From assembly GCA_030549775.1 (NCBI GenBank), contig CM060177.1, positions 92,380,736-92,444,735 of the forward strand: a stretch of DNA of 64,000 nucleotides. The letters run 5' to 3'. Shown piece after piece: positions 11,366 through 23,700 of this stretch. The translations under genes and the position numbers were made by a program. This DNA comes from Tamarix chinensis. Taxonomy: Eukaryota > Streptophyta > Magnoliopsida > Caryophyllales > Tamaricaceae. Position 1 is the first letter of the stretch. Each line of letters opens with the position of its first letter. The notes under the pieces were generated by a model that was not told the origin of the DNA, did not search any database, and was given only the letters and a program-made list of their open reading frames with translations.

Positions 11366-12885
11366 TGATTGGCTCAATCCGCAAGTGCACGAATTCATTA
11401 TAGCACTTTAAGGTTGTATCCCACAGGGACTTCTTAATTGAGTACACAACTTTATTATTCTAGCTATCTAGATCAATATGGAGCAAGAATATGCAAGCGG
11501 GTAGCGAGAATAAATATGAAGACTTTCTAATTGTAAACTCTAAAACAATAGATATGAAACCTAGGATTGAACTTCAGTATACAAATTAGTAATGAATGTT
11601 GAAACAACATATATGCTATAGTTTAATTCATTAGCTGTGAACGATCGGTCTAATTATATTCGTTAGCCTCTTTCAAGGTCTAAGAACGTATTTAATCTAA
11701 TTTACGGACTACTTTCATGACTAACAAATTAAATCAAATCCATTAAGTGTCACCGATTTTATATTCCATAAGATTTAAACATCTACTTTCGTGATTGCTT
11801 AAATTCCTATTCGTATGCTACTTTTCGATAATAATTTCAACCTTTTAGTAGTAGATATTATCTAATGAGGTCATATTTCATCAAATCTCTTTACAATAAT
11901 TTATCCTAGTACATGAAACAATATATATGAACCAAACTTACGACATGATACCTCAATTCATCATATTAATACCAAAACAAACCTAGTTCAATCCTAGTAA
12001 AGAGGATTACTTACTCATATCTTCAAGGAAAATAAATAAAATAAATTACATGATAAACATAATAACAGTATAAAAACATAAAGAAGAGAAATTAGATTGA
12101 ATTAACCATAAACGGAAAGAGAATAAAGTTGATTATGAGTTGATTATACATGAATATGCACTTGTATCTCCAAAAAATTAAACTAATGAAAACAACCAAA
12201 ATTACATGAAGCTTTTGATTGAGAAAAAGAGGGGAAAATTGCTTTGAAATATGTCCTAAAAAATGCCCAAGAATTCCCCAAAGTGTGCCTTAAATACTCC
12301 CTATCATGCAAGGTATGTCGCGCATGACGAACGTGGGAGTAATCGTCGCTACACAGCCATGCAGCATTCTTGCTCTTGAACGCGTGGGTATTCAGATTTT
12401 GCATGGTCATGCGGTTCATGCACTACCTAGCCGTGCAAAGTTTTTAGCTTTAACTTCTTCAGCAAAATTCTGCATGACCATGCATGATTTGCACAGCCTG
12501 GCTGTGTGGTTTCTTTTTCTTTGAATATGCACACATAAGTGCTGCACAGTTATGCAGATGGGATGCAACTAGCTATGCAACACCATCTTCTTGTTTCTTT
12601 TAGAGTTCTTGGCATATCTTCAGCTCTTTTAGCTTCTAGACTCTTCCATAAACATGTTGGGTTGATTTATCAACCTTCAATACCTTCCATGATGGGTTCT
12701 TTACTCTAAAAACATGCACTACCTTCTTGGATTTGCGCGTTCTTGTGGAAGTTCCCGAAAAACAAAACTCAAGAAAGTAGTAGTGCGAATAATAGACTAG
12801 AACCAAAGTAAAATATATAATGGGGACTAAGTGAAGTCTTAAAGTGAAAGTAAAGGCAAAAATAGAGAAAATATGCACTTTATCA
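11366..12885 (-). mobile_element. Ty3/gypsy 5' LTR, 1520 bp
   Basis: The LTR is bounded on the plus strand by TG (11366) next to the primer site and by CA (12885), so on the minus strand it starts TGATAAAGTGCATA and ends near CCAATCA. Bases 12216-12885 match the LTR copy at the window's left edge. The part near 11400-11435 on the minus strand (gaagtccctgtgggatac...) resembles the ends of many plant Ty3 LTRs. The next five bases, TCTAT (12886-12890), would be the target-site duplication; its partner is outside the window. ORFs at 12183-12524 are chance ORFs in the LTR. Confidence 0.85.
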
Positions 12886-13325
12886 TCTATAGAGAAGAAG
12901 AAGAAGAAGTTGGGTCGCACGACTCGACAATTAGGATTTTATCATGCCTCCTTTTATATAAGATAAAAATCCTACAGAACAAAACATGTTTTGGAAATAA
13001 AGAAAAAACATGGTCTATGTTTAGAAAATACATGACCCTCATGTTAATTTCCTTACTCTCTACTTTTTCCTAGAAACACATTAGAGTTTTAAGTGAGAAA
13101 CACGGTCTATATTAATAGACACAAGAAACCAAGGTATTTCTCACATAATTTACCATTCTATACTTAAAATTCTCTAACGCCCACACGAACCAACACAATG
13201 TTATATTGTGCTTCAAATGCCTAGTCAAAACTCATACCTAGTCATGCTAATAAAATTGTTGTGTCCAAGTCACTTCACGTTAAGACCAACAGCATCTGAG
13301 TCACACGCTCTCAATGTCGCCCCAA
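12886..13325 (-). other. Flank of the gypsy insertion, probably copia 3' LTR
   Basis: No gene is seen. The stretch 12930-13110 (ggattttatcat...ttatataaga...aaacatggtctatgttt) has the same order of features as 14810-14930 (ggtttcatacat...tttataaaag...aaacacgatctatgtt). It may therefore be the second, diverged LTR of the copia relic that follows. The alignment is by eye and weak. Confidence 0.35.
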
Positions 13326-14540
13326 TTACACCCTCAATAGCTCTGCCAACAAGCTCATACAAAGCCTAACCCTCTTGTCAACAATCTCCATGACAACCCC
13401 TTTATAAACTTTCAATTTCTTATCTTCAATGACACTCATATAACCATTATTCTCCAAAGAACACAAAAAAATCAAGCTCTTAGTCATGTCAAGAATATAA
13501 CAAACACCAGATAGTTTCTTGACCATGCCATCATGCATCTTCACCCTCACAATCCCAATCCTAATCCCAAAAACTCTGCATAAAGCACAATTTCTCAAGA
13601 CAAGAACTTCAACTCAAATAATGGAATAAGTCTAGAACTAGCTTCTTTTGGGACATATATGGTAAAAGTACTCGGAATCTAGAATCTACCTATCAGCTAA
13701 TATGATCTATCCATTATAAGCAATAAAGAAATCACCATCGACATCATATATAGCATCATCACTTTTATTAGATACACCATCAACAGTGTATGTAGGTTTC
13801 CTATTAGGCCAGTATATCATAATATGGCCTTTCATGTGACAACTATAGCAAACCATAGCCTTAAACCTATCCTTCCTTGATTTTGTCTACTTTTTTTTAT
13901 CACCAAACTCCCTTACTAAAAATCCCTCACCACGTGAGTTACCTAGACATCCTCCAATCAGTGATTTTTAATCAATTCATGCTATAGCAAGGCATTTTTG
14001 ACATTTGCACAAACTAATTCATCATTGCCATACAATACAGTCTCAAAAAAATTCTTATAAGCAATAAGAAAAGAACACAAAAACATAATAGCTAGATCCT
14101 CATCATCTAATTTAACATCTATATTCTGCAGATCTATAATTATTGAGCCAAATTCATCAAGATGAGATTTCAAGGACTGACCCTCATCTAATTTTAAATC
14201 ATGAAACTAACTCTTTAACAATATATGGTTTGCCACATATTTGGTCAAACACAAAGATTCCTGCTTCAACCATAAGGTGGTAACAATTGTCTCTTTGGCC
14301 ACTTCTTGCAAAATCTCATTTAACGAACATAATTGCATGGTGGATAGGGGCTTCAAATCAATATCTCTAAACTCAACATAAAAAATCATTTATGACTTCT
14401 CAGCTTTCCTCGATAATGCCTTCTCTAATTCATTCTGAACAAGGACCACCTTCGTCTTCAATTTCTATACCCCAAAATTGATGGAATGATCAAATCACTT
14501 AGTTTTAAAACTTATAAATGACATCTTGACATATATCAAT
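13326..14540 (-). pseudogene. Ty1/copia gag and GAG-pre-integrase relic
   Basis: Three minus-strand blocks give a Ty1/copia gag in the right order. 14207-14389 has VAKETIVTTLWLKQESLCLTKY, the UBN2-type gag start. 13982-14173 has HLDEFGSIIIDLQNIDVKLD followed by SYLIAYKNFFETVLYG-like text. 13800-13860 has a damaged zinc knuckle CYSCHMKGH whose last Cys is Trp. 13326-13598 carries the GAG-pre-integrase region (VKMHDGMVKKLSGVCYILDM). Integrase, RT and RNase H are absent, so the element has a large internal deletion or was cut off. It is non-functional. Confidence 0.85.
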
Positions 14541-14551
14541 TATACACCTAA

Positions 14552-14563
14552 GCTCTAATACCA
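14552..14563 (-). other. Ty1/copia primer binding site, initiator tRNA-Met type
   Basis: The minus strand reads TGGTATTAGAGC, one base from the copia primer site TGGTATCAGAGC. It lies directly upstream of the gag relic, which places the 5' LTR immediately to the right. Confidence 0.75.
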
Positions 14564-14566
14564 ATT

Positions 14567-15150
14567 ATAAAGAAAAAAATTCTCCAAACATGAATGCCCA
14601 AGACATGATCTAACAAGCAATCGAAAAATACCAAGATCTAATTGAGATAACAATAAGAACACAATAATAATTGGGGAAACAACGATGATATTTGATGCAT
14701 AAAATACTACTAATTATAAGTAAAATCGAATAGTCCTCACAATATTTATTACACAATTCTCTCAACAAACATAAGAGAATATAAGAGGAGAGGTTTTGGA
14801 TAAGGTTCAACAGAGTATCACTTATCACTAGGGTTTCATACATATCTATTTATAAAAGTATCTAACTAACACAAGTGAATGGTAGAAAACATAAAGAAAA
14901 TAAACACGATCTATGTTCACAAAAATGGGGCCTTGTGTTTTTTCTATGACTATCGACTTTTACCAAAATAACACAGGATCAAGTATGCCAAGAAAACATG
15001 AGTTGTGTTCACAACCAAGGGGGGCCATGTTTTCTCCCTTGATCTCTTTTTGGCTCCAAAATTCTACACACACAAATAAAAGCCATGATCTCACACTTTA
15101 TAATGCTCCAGGTAACTATCTGCTGCCATTATAGGGGCGTGGTGTCACAA
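14567..15150 (-). mobile_element. Probable copia 5' LTR
   Basis: This is the stretch just outside the primer site on the minus strand. I infer it to be the 5' LTR from position alone, plus partial similarity to 12930-13110. Its outer boundary is not clear. Short ORFs at 14610-14843 and 14913-15134 have no recognisable product. Confidence 0.4.
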
Positions 15151-15259
15151 AAATAGGTTTTGGTGCATCTATATTATTCGTATACACTTCATAAAACTGA
15201 ATGTATATATTTTCTTCCAAAATCATCAAATTTCCCTTTTCATTTTATAATATTTTCAG

Positions 15260-16100
15260 TGTGTTTTGCTTCGTTATAGCAGTTTATGTTGCATATTTAG
15301 TATTTAACTAATGTTTCATATTTTGTAGTAAATTATACATTAATAGATAACATGAACACTCTATGTTCATCAAATGTCTTTGTTTGTTATGAACCTTGGT
15401 GTTCCATATTATGAGCTAGAGCCTGACCATTTTTTTATAATTAACCTATAGAGTTTATGTTTTGAATATGGGCATTTTTTTAGGTGAACCTAATTGCTAT
15501 ATTTGATAAACCTATATGTTATATATCATAAACATGGGTGTTTTGTGTGATGAACCTTTTAATTCTATATTATGAACTTCGGCATAAAGTGTTTTTTTAT
15601 GATAAATATAATTATCTCATGTGATGTTCATATGAAGTTTACTTTATCTTCGACATGTTTTCTTTGTGATCCTTGGTTCTAAATATGATGAACCTATGGG
15701 TCTAATGTTTTACACTTGGGAGTTTCTTTTTTGGAAAACCTAATTTCTATATAGGATGAATCTATGCAATATATGTCATAAGCTTGTGTACTTTATATCA
15801 TGAACCTGAGATTTTTATGTTATGAATCTAATTATTTTATGCTATATAATTCATTAGAAGTTTATTTTGTGTTCAACATTTTTTCTTTGTGATCCCGAGT
15901 CTTCCATGTTATAAACATGAACCTTCAAATTTATGAACCTAATATTATAATATTTTTCACCTAGGTGTTTATTTTTGGTAAACCTAATCACTATACACCA
16001 TGAATATACGTGTTATATATCATGATCTTATGCATTTTGCTTTATAAACCTAGGAGTTTTATGTTATGAACCTAATCATTTTATATGAGATCAAAATATG
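15260..16100. repeat. Degenerate tandem repeat, ~248-bp unit, about 3 copies
   Basis: Aligned landmarks recur at 15504 (gataaacctatatgttatat), 15754 (gatgaatctatgcaatatat) and 15998 (catgaatatacgtgttatat), giving spacings of about 250 and 244. Each unit also holds ttctttgtgatcc..., an aacctaatt-ctatata segment and several short atgaacct sub-repeats. The first unit is incomplete (from about 15350). No coding capacity or transposon terminus is visible, so the origin is unknown. Confidence 0.7.
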
Positions 16101-17504
16101 ATACACAAAATATAGAAGATACATCAAACCAAAAACTAGAATATTGAACCACATCACTAGGGAGACAAACCACAGACATAGACATGATTTAAGATCAAGC
16201 TTAAGTGTTCACATGCCCAACTCATAAAAAATAATGATGATGAGTTTAAAGATGCACCCTTGAGTGTGTTAAAAAAAATAAGGTGCAAAGAAAACTAATC
16301 AAGAAAATGTAAATAAAATTATTTATGGCCCTATAGGTGAAAATCTAAGGACACTAGCAATAAAAGATGGTATCAAAGGGGGATTGATCTGTTAATGTTA
16401 TAGAAATAAATGATCCTAGCACTCTAGAATTCAAGGTTGTGTGTCCTAAGAAATATAATGATGGGAAGCATAATGTTACCATTGCATTTCTTTGAAACCA
16501 TACATCAAATAAATGAGGATCAAATGAATGCAATACATGAAATAAGATTTGAATCACTTTTGGACTTTTATACCTAAGAGCTAGATTGTATCTACTTTAA
16601 AATTTTGATACAACAAGTCGCATAGTTAACCTAGATGTTGATAAATACCTTCAAATAAGTGTTGATGATGGACAAAGATATTATAATTTACCAAAGGTAG
16701 ATGAACTTGTCATGAAAGAAAAGAATGATGGAGATACTTCAGAATATAAGTAATTATTAACAAAAAGGAGGAGGATATGGATTCTAAAAAAAGAATCCTT
16801 CAATTTGTAGAGGCACGAGCATGAATTCTAGCAGGAATTAATAGTATATGTAGTTAATAACTTTATAAAGGGTCATCAAAATTAGAAGTACGACTATAAG
16901 TGACACAAATCTTCAGAGGAGGATGAAAATTAGTCTGAATGAGTTGAAGTTTAGGATCATTTTGGCTTGTCTTTAGAATAAGAATTAGGAAATTCAAGCA
17001 ATAACTCAACAAGAAAGCAACAAGAATTTAAAGAATTCAATGAGATTTAAAAAAATCCAATTTTAATATCATCATTATAAGATTATTCCAAATAATCTTA
17101 GAATAAGTATTCAATCACAAAGAGAGAATTATCTAAGTGAATTACTTGTGTTATATTTTAATATCAAAATCAACCAACATGATACAAGGGTTTCAACACA
17201 CATGCTTATATAGGGGTTTATGACATTGATAACTAGAGCACTAGTTTAGCCACATAACGCACAAATGACTAACTAGCACATACCTAGTATTATAATGTAT
17301 TTATATCCTATATAATACATAACTCAAAAAGACTATTTCAATAAAGTAAGCTAAGATATGAAATTTTTTTACAAGAATCCTAATGAAAACAATGATGTTG
17401 ACCGTAAAAGATTGAATAGGTCTTCTTGACTTTGATTTTCATACACAAAATAACTTCCTTTGTAATAGCTTGTAACATGTAGAAATCTTAAGTATCTTGA
17501 ATTC
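16101..17504. other. AT-rich intergenic DNA, possible gypsy LTR at its right end
   Basis: I recognise no gene. 17050-17500 lies just 3' of the minus-strand integrase relic and is where that element's 3' LTR would be. It shares the phrase acctacaagaatgactta near its right edge with 33090-33110, which flanks a second fragment of the same type. LTR boundaries are not visible. Confidence 0.35.
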
Positions 17505-18830
17505 TTATATGAATTTATCATATTCCTTCAAATATGTTATATACCTACAAGAATGACTTAAAGAAATATCATTAAAGTTAGTCAAATCATTATCATCAAA
17601 GATAAACAATGTAATTGGCTCAAAAAATAAGTAAACCAAATCATCACTTTGAGGATCATCTATGGACGCTCCTACGTCATTCTCCCCAAATTGTGAATAT
17701 TTTATCCTCAAATTTACATCATTAAAATAAGGAGATAAATCACCCAAATTAAATATTCTTAAAACATTTCCATATGATTCAGGTAGTTCAAGTTTGTACC
17801 CAAATTTTCTAAGGATTTTAAATGGTCCATCCACTTGTGACATTAGTTTATTTTTCCTTAAGTTTGGAAATATCTCCTTATGTAAATGTAACAACACAAA
17901 ATCACTAAGAGAATACATCTATTAACTACGATTTTTATTAGCTTGTTTTTGATAATTTTTCATTAGCTCTTTCTATGTTACCCTTAATTTTTTGATGAAG
18001 CTTTTGAAAAAATTCAACTTATTCTTTAGCATCATAATTCTTAGTTCATCTTTTCTTAAGGGTACCATATCGACTAATATATAAAGATTCACCCCATACA
18101 CAATTTCAAATGGACTCACATGTGTAGTACTTGAAGGACTACGATTATAAGCAAACTCGGTGTGAGCTAATTTAATATCATCAGCTCTAGTACTATTAAT
18201 TACTAATCCTCTTAACAATGTACCAATAGTACGATTAGTAACTTCAGTTTGTCATCAGTTTATGGATGATGTGAAGTACTAAATAATAAATTTGTGCTTA
18301 GCATGTGTCACAATGTTTTCTAGAAATAAATAAGAAATTTGAAATCCCTATCTAAAACAATACTCCTTGGTATGCCATGAAGTCTTACAATTTCCTTAAA
18401 ATATAATTTAGAAACATGTGTACCATCATTAATCTTATCGCAAGGAATAAAATGAGTTATCTTAGAAAATATATCCATCACGACCATAATTAGAATCCTT
18501 ACCTCTTTATGTTCCAAGAAACCCTAAGATTAAGTCGATGCTAACCCATTCTCATTGTTAACTAGGCATATATACCATTGTATATAAATCTTTTGGAAGA
18601 AACTCTTACTTTTATTACAAGTAACACATCATTTTGTGATATTTTGTACACCTCTAATCATGTGTGGCCAAATAGAACTTCTATTGTAATATTTCTAAAG
18701 TTTTTTTAACACCAAAATGGCTGGCAATCGCTCTTTCAAGTACCTCCTTGATAAGTAAATCTCTTATATTTGATTTTGGTACACAAAGTTTATTAAGTCT
18801 ACCATCAAAATAGAAATTATCTCAATAGTT
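17505..18830 (-). pseudogene. Ty3/gypsy integrase relic, chromovirus-like
   Basis: The minus strand encodes, in broken frames: a zinc-binding segment (about 18600-18700, with WPHMIRGVQ and CVTCNKSKS); the integrase core at 18320-18517 with [15 protein letters not shown] and [11 protein letters not shown] (two catalytic Asp); and the distal core at 17973-18218 with LAHTEFAYNRS, THVSPFEIVYG. At 17505-17918 is the C-terminal region DFVLLHLHKEIFPNLR, LMSQVDGPFKIL, LPESYGN, NLGDLSPYF. Near 18240-18260 the HHPQTDGQTE segment is frameshifted by one base. RT and gag are not seen on its right. This family differs from the element at 1-12885. Confidence 0.88.
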
Positions 18831-20700
18831 CTCTGTATCCAAAAATTACAATCTAACCTTTGAAATCAAAAATTATTACTCAAGATAGATTATAAGTCTG
18901 CAAAAGAAGTATTAAAAAAATATTTCTAAAACATTGCCTCAAAATAAATATTTACAAGATAGTAGGCCATCTTATCCATTTTTATTACAGTATAGAATTT
19001 ATCCAAAGAGATTCAAATTCTATCCCAAGTTTCCTAACCAAATAACTTCACAAAGAAAGGACCTAATATACCTCCAAAAAATAAAGAAAAGTAACTTGCT
19101 TCACAAAACCTACCTACACAAACTCCTATCCAATCATGATACGAGGCCACCTTTGAAGATGAAGAACAAGCCTCTTCATCACAAATTTCTTATATGGACA
19201 AACAACAGGATGAACAAAATTAGGTTAATACCATTTTATAGTCTCCTAAAGTAATCATAGTACTTCAGTAAATTATATAAAGGGTTCCATCTCCGTCAAC
19301 AAGTAAAAACACCTCCCTTATTTTAAAAATAGAGGAGGGAACTTCTTCTCAGAACCTCCCTTATCAATAAAAATTTCAAAATCCTCTTCTTCAAATTTTA
19401 CAATTTTACCAAACCCATCTTAAAAAGTTATTCCAAAATAAAAGGACTTCTAAAAATCCTTTGATTATTTATGAAAAAACTCACTTCCAAATAATTACAA
19501 ATATTGAGTATGGATATCTTTTGGATGGTTTTATAAACTTTGGGATTTACAGAAACATCAACCGTATTATATGGAAATTCTTAAAAATACTAGTTTGGTT
19601 TCCTTCAAATATTTTTCACATAAAAATACTCCTAGTGAACCGGCATATTCAACCTAAAAAATTCATAAAATCCTTCACCATTTAGATTAGGGTAGTGACC
19701 TTAAAATTCCAAGATGGCTCCTTGAATCATATAAAACCTCAAAAACTTTCAATTTCTAGGACTACTAAAAAGTTTGGTATAACACCCTTTTCTCTCAAAT
19801 AGTAAAAAAGAAATCCATTCTTGGTTTTTTTTTCTTCCAAAAATTTACCACATTTGGTCATCCTATCCATTTTATCAAATGGTGAAAAAACCTTGGCTCG
19901 GTACATGAAATATGTACCCCCATAGTTTAGAGAAGCCCTTGATTCTTTCTAAACTTTTTGTCGAATCCCAAAGATAAATAATTCCAACCATTATTTCATT
20001 GCTCCAAGTTCTTTTGTCCACGAGTTTTCTCTTAGGATGTAGAACATCAACCTATTGAAGCTAATCCTACCATTGTTAAATGATTCAAATTCAAATGGTG
20101 GAATAAATTCCAAGTCTTTAACAAAATTTCCAAACAACACATCTTAGCCTAGGGAAAATAATGAAAGCCAATTCAACCAATATCCTATATTTCTCTTCAA
20201 ACTACTCCATTTCCTTGCACAAAAGTATTATAAAGCTCCACAACTTGCGGCAACCAAAATACATGATTAATATCACTCCATTTTCATCCAAATTTTATCT
20301 TCCCAAACTAACCCTTCCACATCACCATCATCTTTAGAGCCCCTCATCGATTATGAAAATGAAAATGAAGATGATTGTTATGGTATTCTTCATCAAGTTT
20401 CTTATAATGAACAAGGCATCTGTTACCATAAAACAAAGCCAACTCAAAAGGAATCTTTGTGGTACTTACTAGTCAAAACAACATAAAAGTAGTTAACGTA
20501 GAAAGGGTGACTATAGTAGTAAAAAAAAAAGATGAAAGTGAAAATCATATTTTTAGGCCTTTAATGAAAAACAAAAGCTTCTATGACAATTCAAACTTTA
20601 AATGGAAGGTAAAAGGACTACTTTCAGTGGATTTCACAAGATTTTCTGCCACAAATGTTAAAAGATGAAGATATGTGTTAAGCATCTAAATTTTTCTGAA
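18831..20700 (+). other. Decayed coding-like DNA of unknown origin
   Basis: No intact gene. The plus strand has open blocks at 18934-19254 (106 codons, rich in Lys, Pro and Tyr), 19461-19685 and 20459-20668. Between them, around 19500-20150, one frame gives long protein-like stretches broken by scattered stops, with many Trp and Phe residues (for example FKFKWWNKF near 20085). That is unlike random AT-rich DNA and suggests an old coding sequence. I could not assign it: a retroelement or integrated-virus gene is possible, but no RT, zinc-finger or protease motif is visible. Confidence 0.35.
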
Positions 20701-20720
20701 TATATATATATATATATATG
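20701..20720. repeat. (AT)n microsatellite
   Basis: A short TA run of about ten units lies near the start of the LTR-derived block. Confidence 0.85.
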
Positions 20721-20749
20721 TATTATATTGGAGGTTAAAAAATTATTCA

Positions 20750-23700
20750 TATTGGAACTCTTAAGTTTTTTTTTGTGGAAATATGAGTATTTTAGCTGTA
20801 TTAGGGGAATTTTAGTCGATATTGGTTAAAATATAATTTTGAGTATTTTAATGTACTAATTATTTCAAAAAAGGTTAATTATATTATGTGAAATTTTTGG
20901 AGTGAATATGAATGGTATATATCTGATAAATGATAACGATGGCTTTAAGTGGGAATAGTAACTCTATAGGCAGGATTATCGTCACATGTGTGTAGTGTTA
21001 GAGTTTAATCTTAATTTATGAATATTTTATTAATATTGGAATTTTAGTAATGACTATTAAATTTGGATTTTATTTGAGTCTCATGGGCAAAGTTATAATC
21101 TAATTGTGAAATTAGGGTCTCTTAAGGAAAGGTAAATAGTAATACTAAAGGTAGGCTATTATCGCATGTGTACGAAATTGGGGTTAAATATTAATTTTTT
21201 GGTATGTTTTCAATAATAACATTTTAAGAGTGGATATTAAATTTGCTGATGAAATGACTACCAAGGGATGAGTTATGGTTAATCAATGAAAATTAGGTTT
21301 TCTTATGAGGGATATGGCATTTTCCTTGGGAAATGTATTGGTATTCATGTGGTCATTCTTTATGCATTTTAAATGGTTATGTTAAGATGTACCATGTGCC
21401 TTGCATGTCTACATATGCGTATTTATGAGGATCTTGAGATATACCACCATGAACAAGATACTAATTATTTAAAAGGAAAGATTATGTGAGTAGGGGTCAG
21501 GTGTTCTGTGTCTATTCTACTGGATAATAATAGTGGCTCAAATATGTTTTTTCTTGAGCGGTGCTCCAAACAGATCTACCAGTTTAAGAATAGTAAGGTT
21601 CTTAGGCTTAGTGTAAATCAAAATATGATATTGAGATAAGTAATAGTGGACAACACATTAATATTTAAAGCAAAATATTACGTGAGTAAGGACCAAGATA
21701 TTGTGTCCATTTCACCAGACGATAATAGTGGCTCAGGAGTTGTTTCACTAGATAAAAAAAAGTAGCTTAGGTGTATTTTTCCTAAGAGTTGCTTCCATTG
21801 GATTAAAAATAGTGAGCTTTTTGAACTCAATGTAAATATGAATATAGATTATTATTGTATTTAATAATAGACTTATGGAATTAGTATTATCTTTCATCAT
21901 ATTATATTAATTATTGTGCTCGCTTATGATTTTATATGAATTATGTAATATGTGTAACTTTGGTATGATTATATTGTTTGTAACATCCCTAAAATTTTTG
22001 AACTAGAAAATTTAATTTCAAAGATAATGCAAAAGTATTTATAAAATCAAAACCGGGGGATGCTACGACCACATCAACCGTGAGAGAGGTGTGATCATCA
22101 CCTGATTTATGCTTGGTAAAGAAAAATGGAACAATGGGTTAAAATATGCATGCACCAGTAGTACCACAATGATAATAACAATATAAGATAATATATATGA
22201 GAAAAGTTTACAGGAGTTAAATATAGAGACTAAAGTTAAGAGTTTAAATAATTAGAAGAACAAAAACATCTCAACACCAAGGGTAAAATACATTTAGCCA
22301 GTTAGTCTAACTCTTAACCAACAAAAATGTAAATCTCGATCCCCAAGTAGTAGTCAGCTATTGGCTCATGTTATCATCCTTAATGTACTCTGGCTAAGAT
22401 TCATACCCTCGCAAATTATCTTCTACTCACTAGAATATAAGTCGGATCATCACAATCACCACAAAAATGCAATATCAGTACAATGAAGTACTAGTAAAAC
22501 ATATTGCCTAAAACATGGTAAGGGCACATGCTACACATTGAAGTGACATAATAACATGGTATATAATCATTCTTACTAAGAGGAACATGGCATATTAAAT
22601 CATATATCCACATGTGACATAGTAAGAAATATAGAATATACATGAAAGAGTGTTTAGAATAAGCCACAACATGTCATTATCCATGACGTGGATTAACGTA
22701 GGACTACAAACCTCAACACCACATCAAACTAGTGCTAAAGGCTTTTCTAAGGGATTTGCAATATCCATTGAACTTGGGCTCCTAAGTGAGGGTGCATATG
22801 CTAAATTTTAGGTCTATAACACCCACCATAATAATGTTAGTGCCAATGGGGGATTTTATAAGGGATATTCAACATCCACGACACTTGGGCACCTAGGTTA
22901 AAGGAAAAAAGAGAAAAAATTATTTAAAATCAAAACAACATCTATATTCAAGATTGAGATGAATGTAGGACTATAACTCCCACATGATAGGACCAGGGGA
23001 TTTTCTATGGGATCTTCAACATCCATCGAACCTAGGTAACTAGATGAGGGGGCATATGCTTAATTTTGGGTATGATACACCCACTATAATAACACTAGTG
23101 TTGAGAGACTTTTCTATGGGATCTTCAACATCCTCCACACTTAGGCCCATAGGTTGAAGGGCACAAAAGATAACCAAACTCTAACCATGCATATAAGGGA
23201 AGTCCTTTTATGATTCCATTATTCAATTCCAATTATAAATCTAGTTGGGTATTTTAAGTGTTGGCACCAAATAATAACCAAAGCATACAAGCCGCCAAAT
23301 TGGGAATTTTAAGGGGATACCAAATTCAATAAAGCAAGGCACCACAATATTACCATTTTGATACTCAATAAATTTTGGTTAAGTATGGTTGAAATCATGA
23401 TTAAATGTTATAATTACATGGTAAGATTAGGATGGAAGTTCCAAACCAAAATCATCAATTAATCAAACAAGCATGACAAATTTAGGCAAACCATTCAATC
23501 GAGCTCTAAAAGACTGGTCTGAACATACAAGACATAAGATACAAATAAATAAAACTAGAAAACTAGTTGACTAGTTGGTCCCATCGATCAAATGTTTAGA
23601 GAAATTAGTTAATGAGTTTGACCAAACCGAATGATGGGTCTAAGCAAAGACCAGACCACTCTAGTCACAATTCATCCAATCGAAGGGTTTAGTAAATTGA

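Noticed and set aside
19777..19800. Possible LTR start TATAACACCCTTTTCTC as left end of the sense LTR that ends at 25709
   Set aside because: The preceding bases (TTTGG) do not match the ATAAC after 25709, and the following DNA does not resemble the U3 of other copies.
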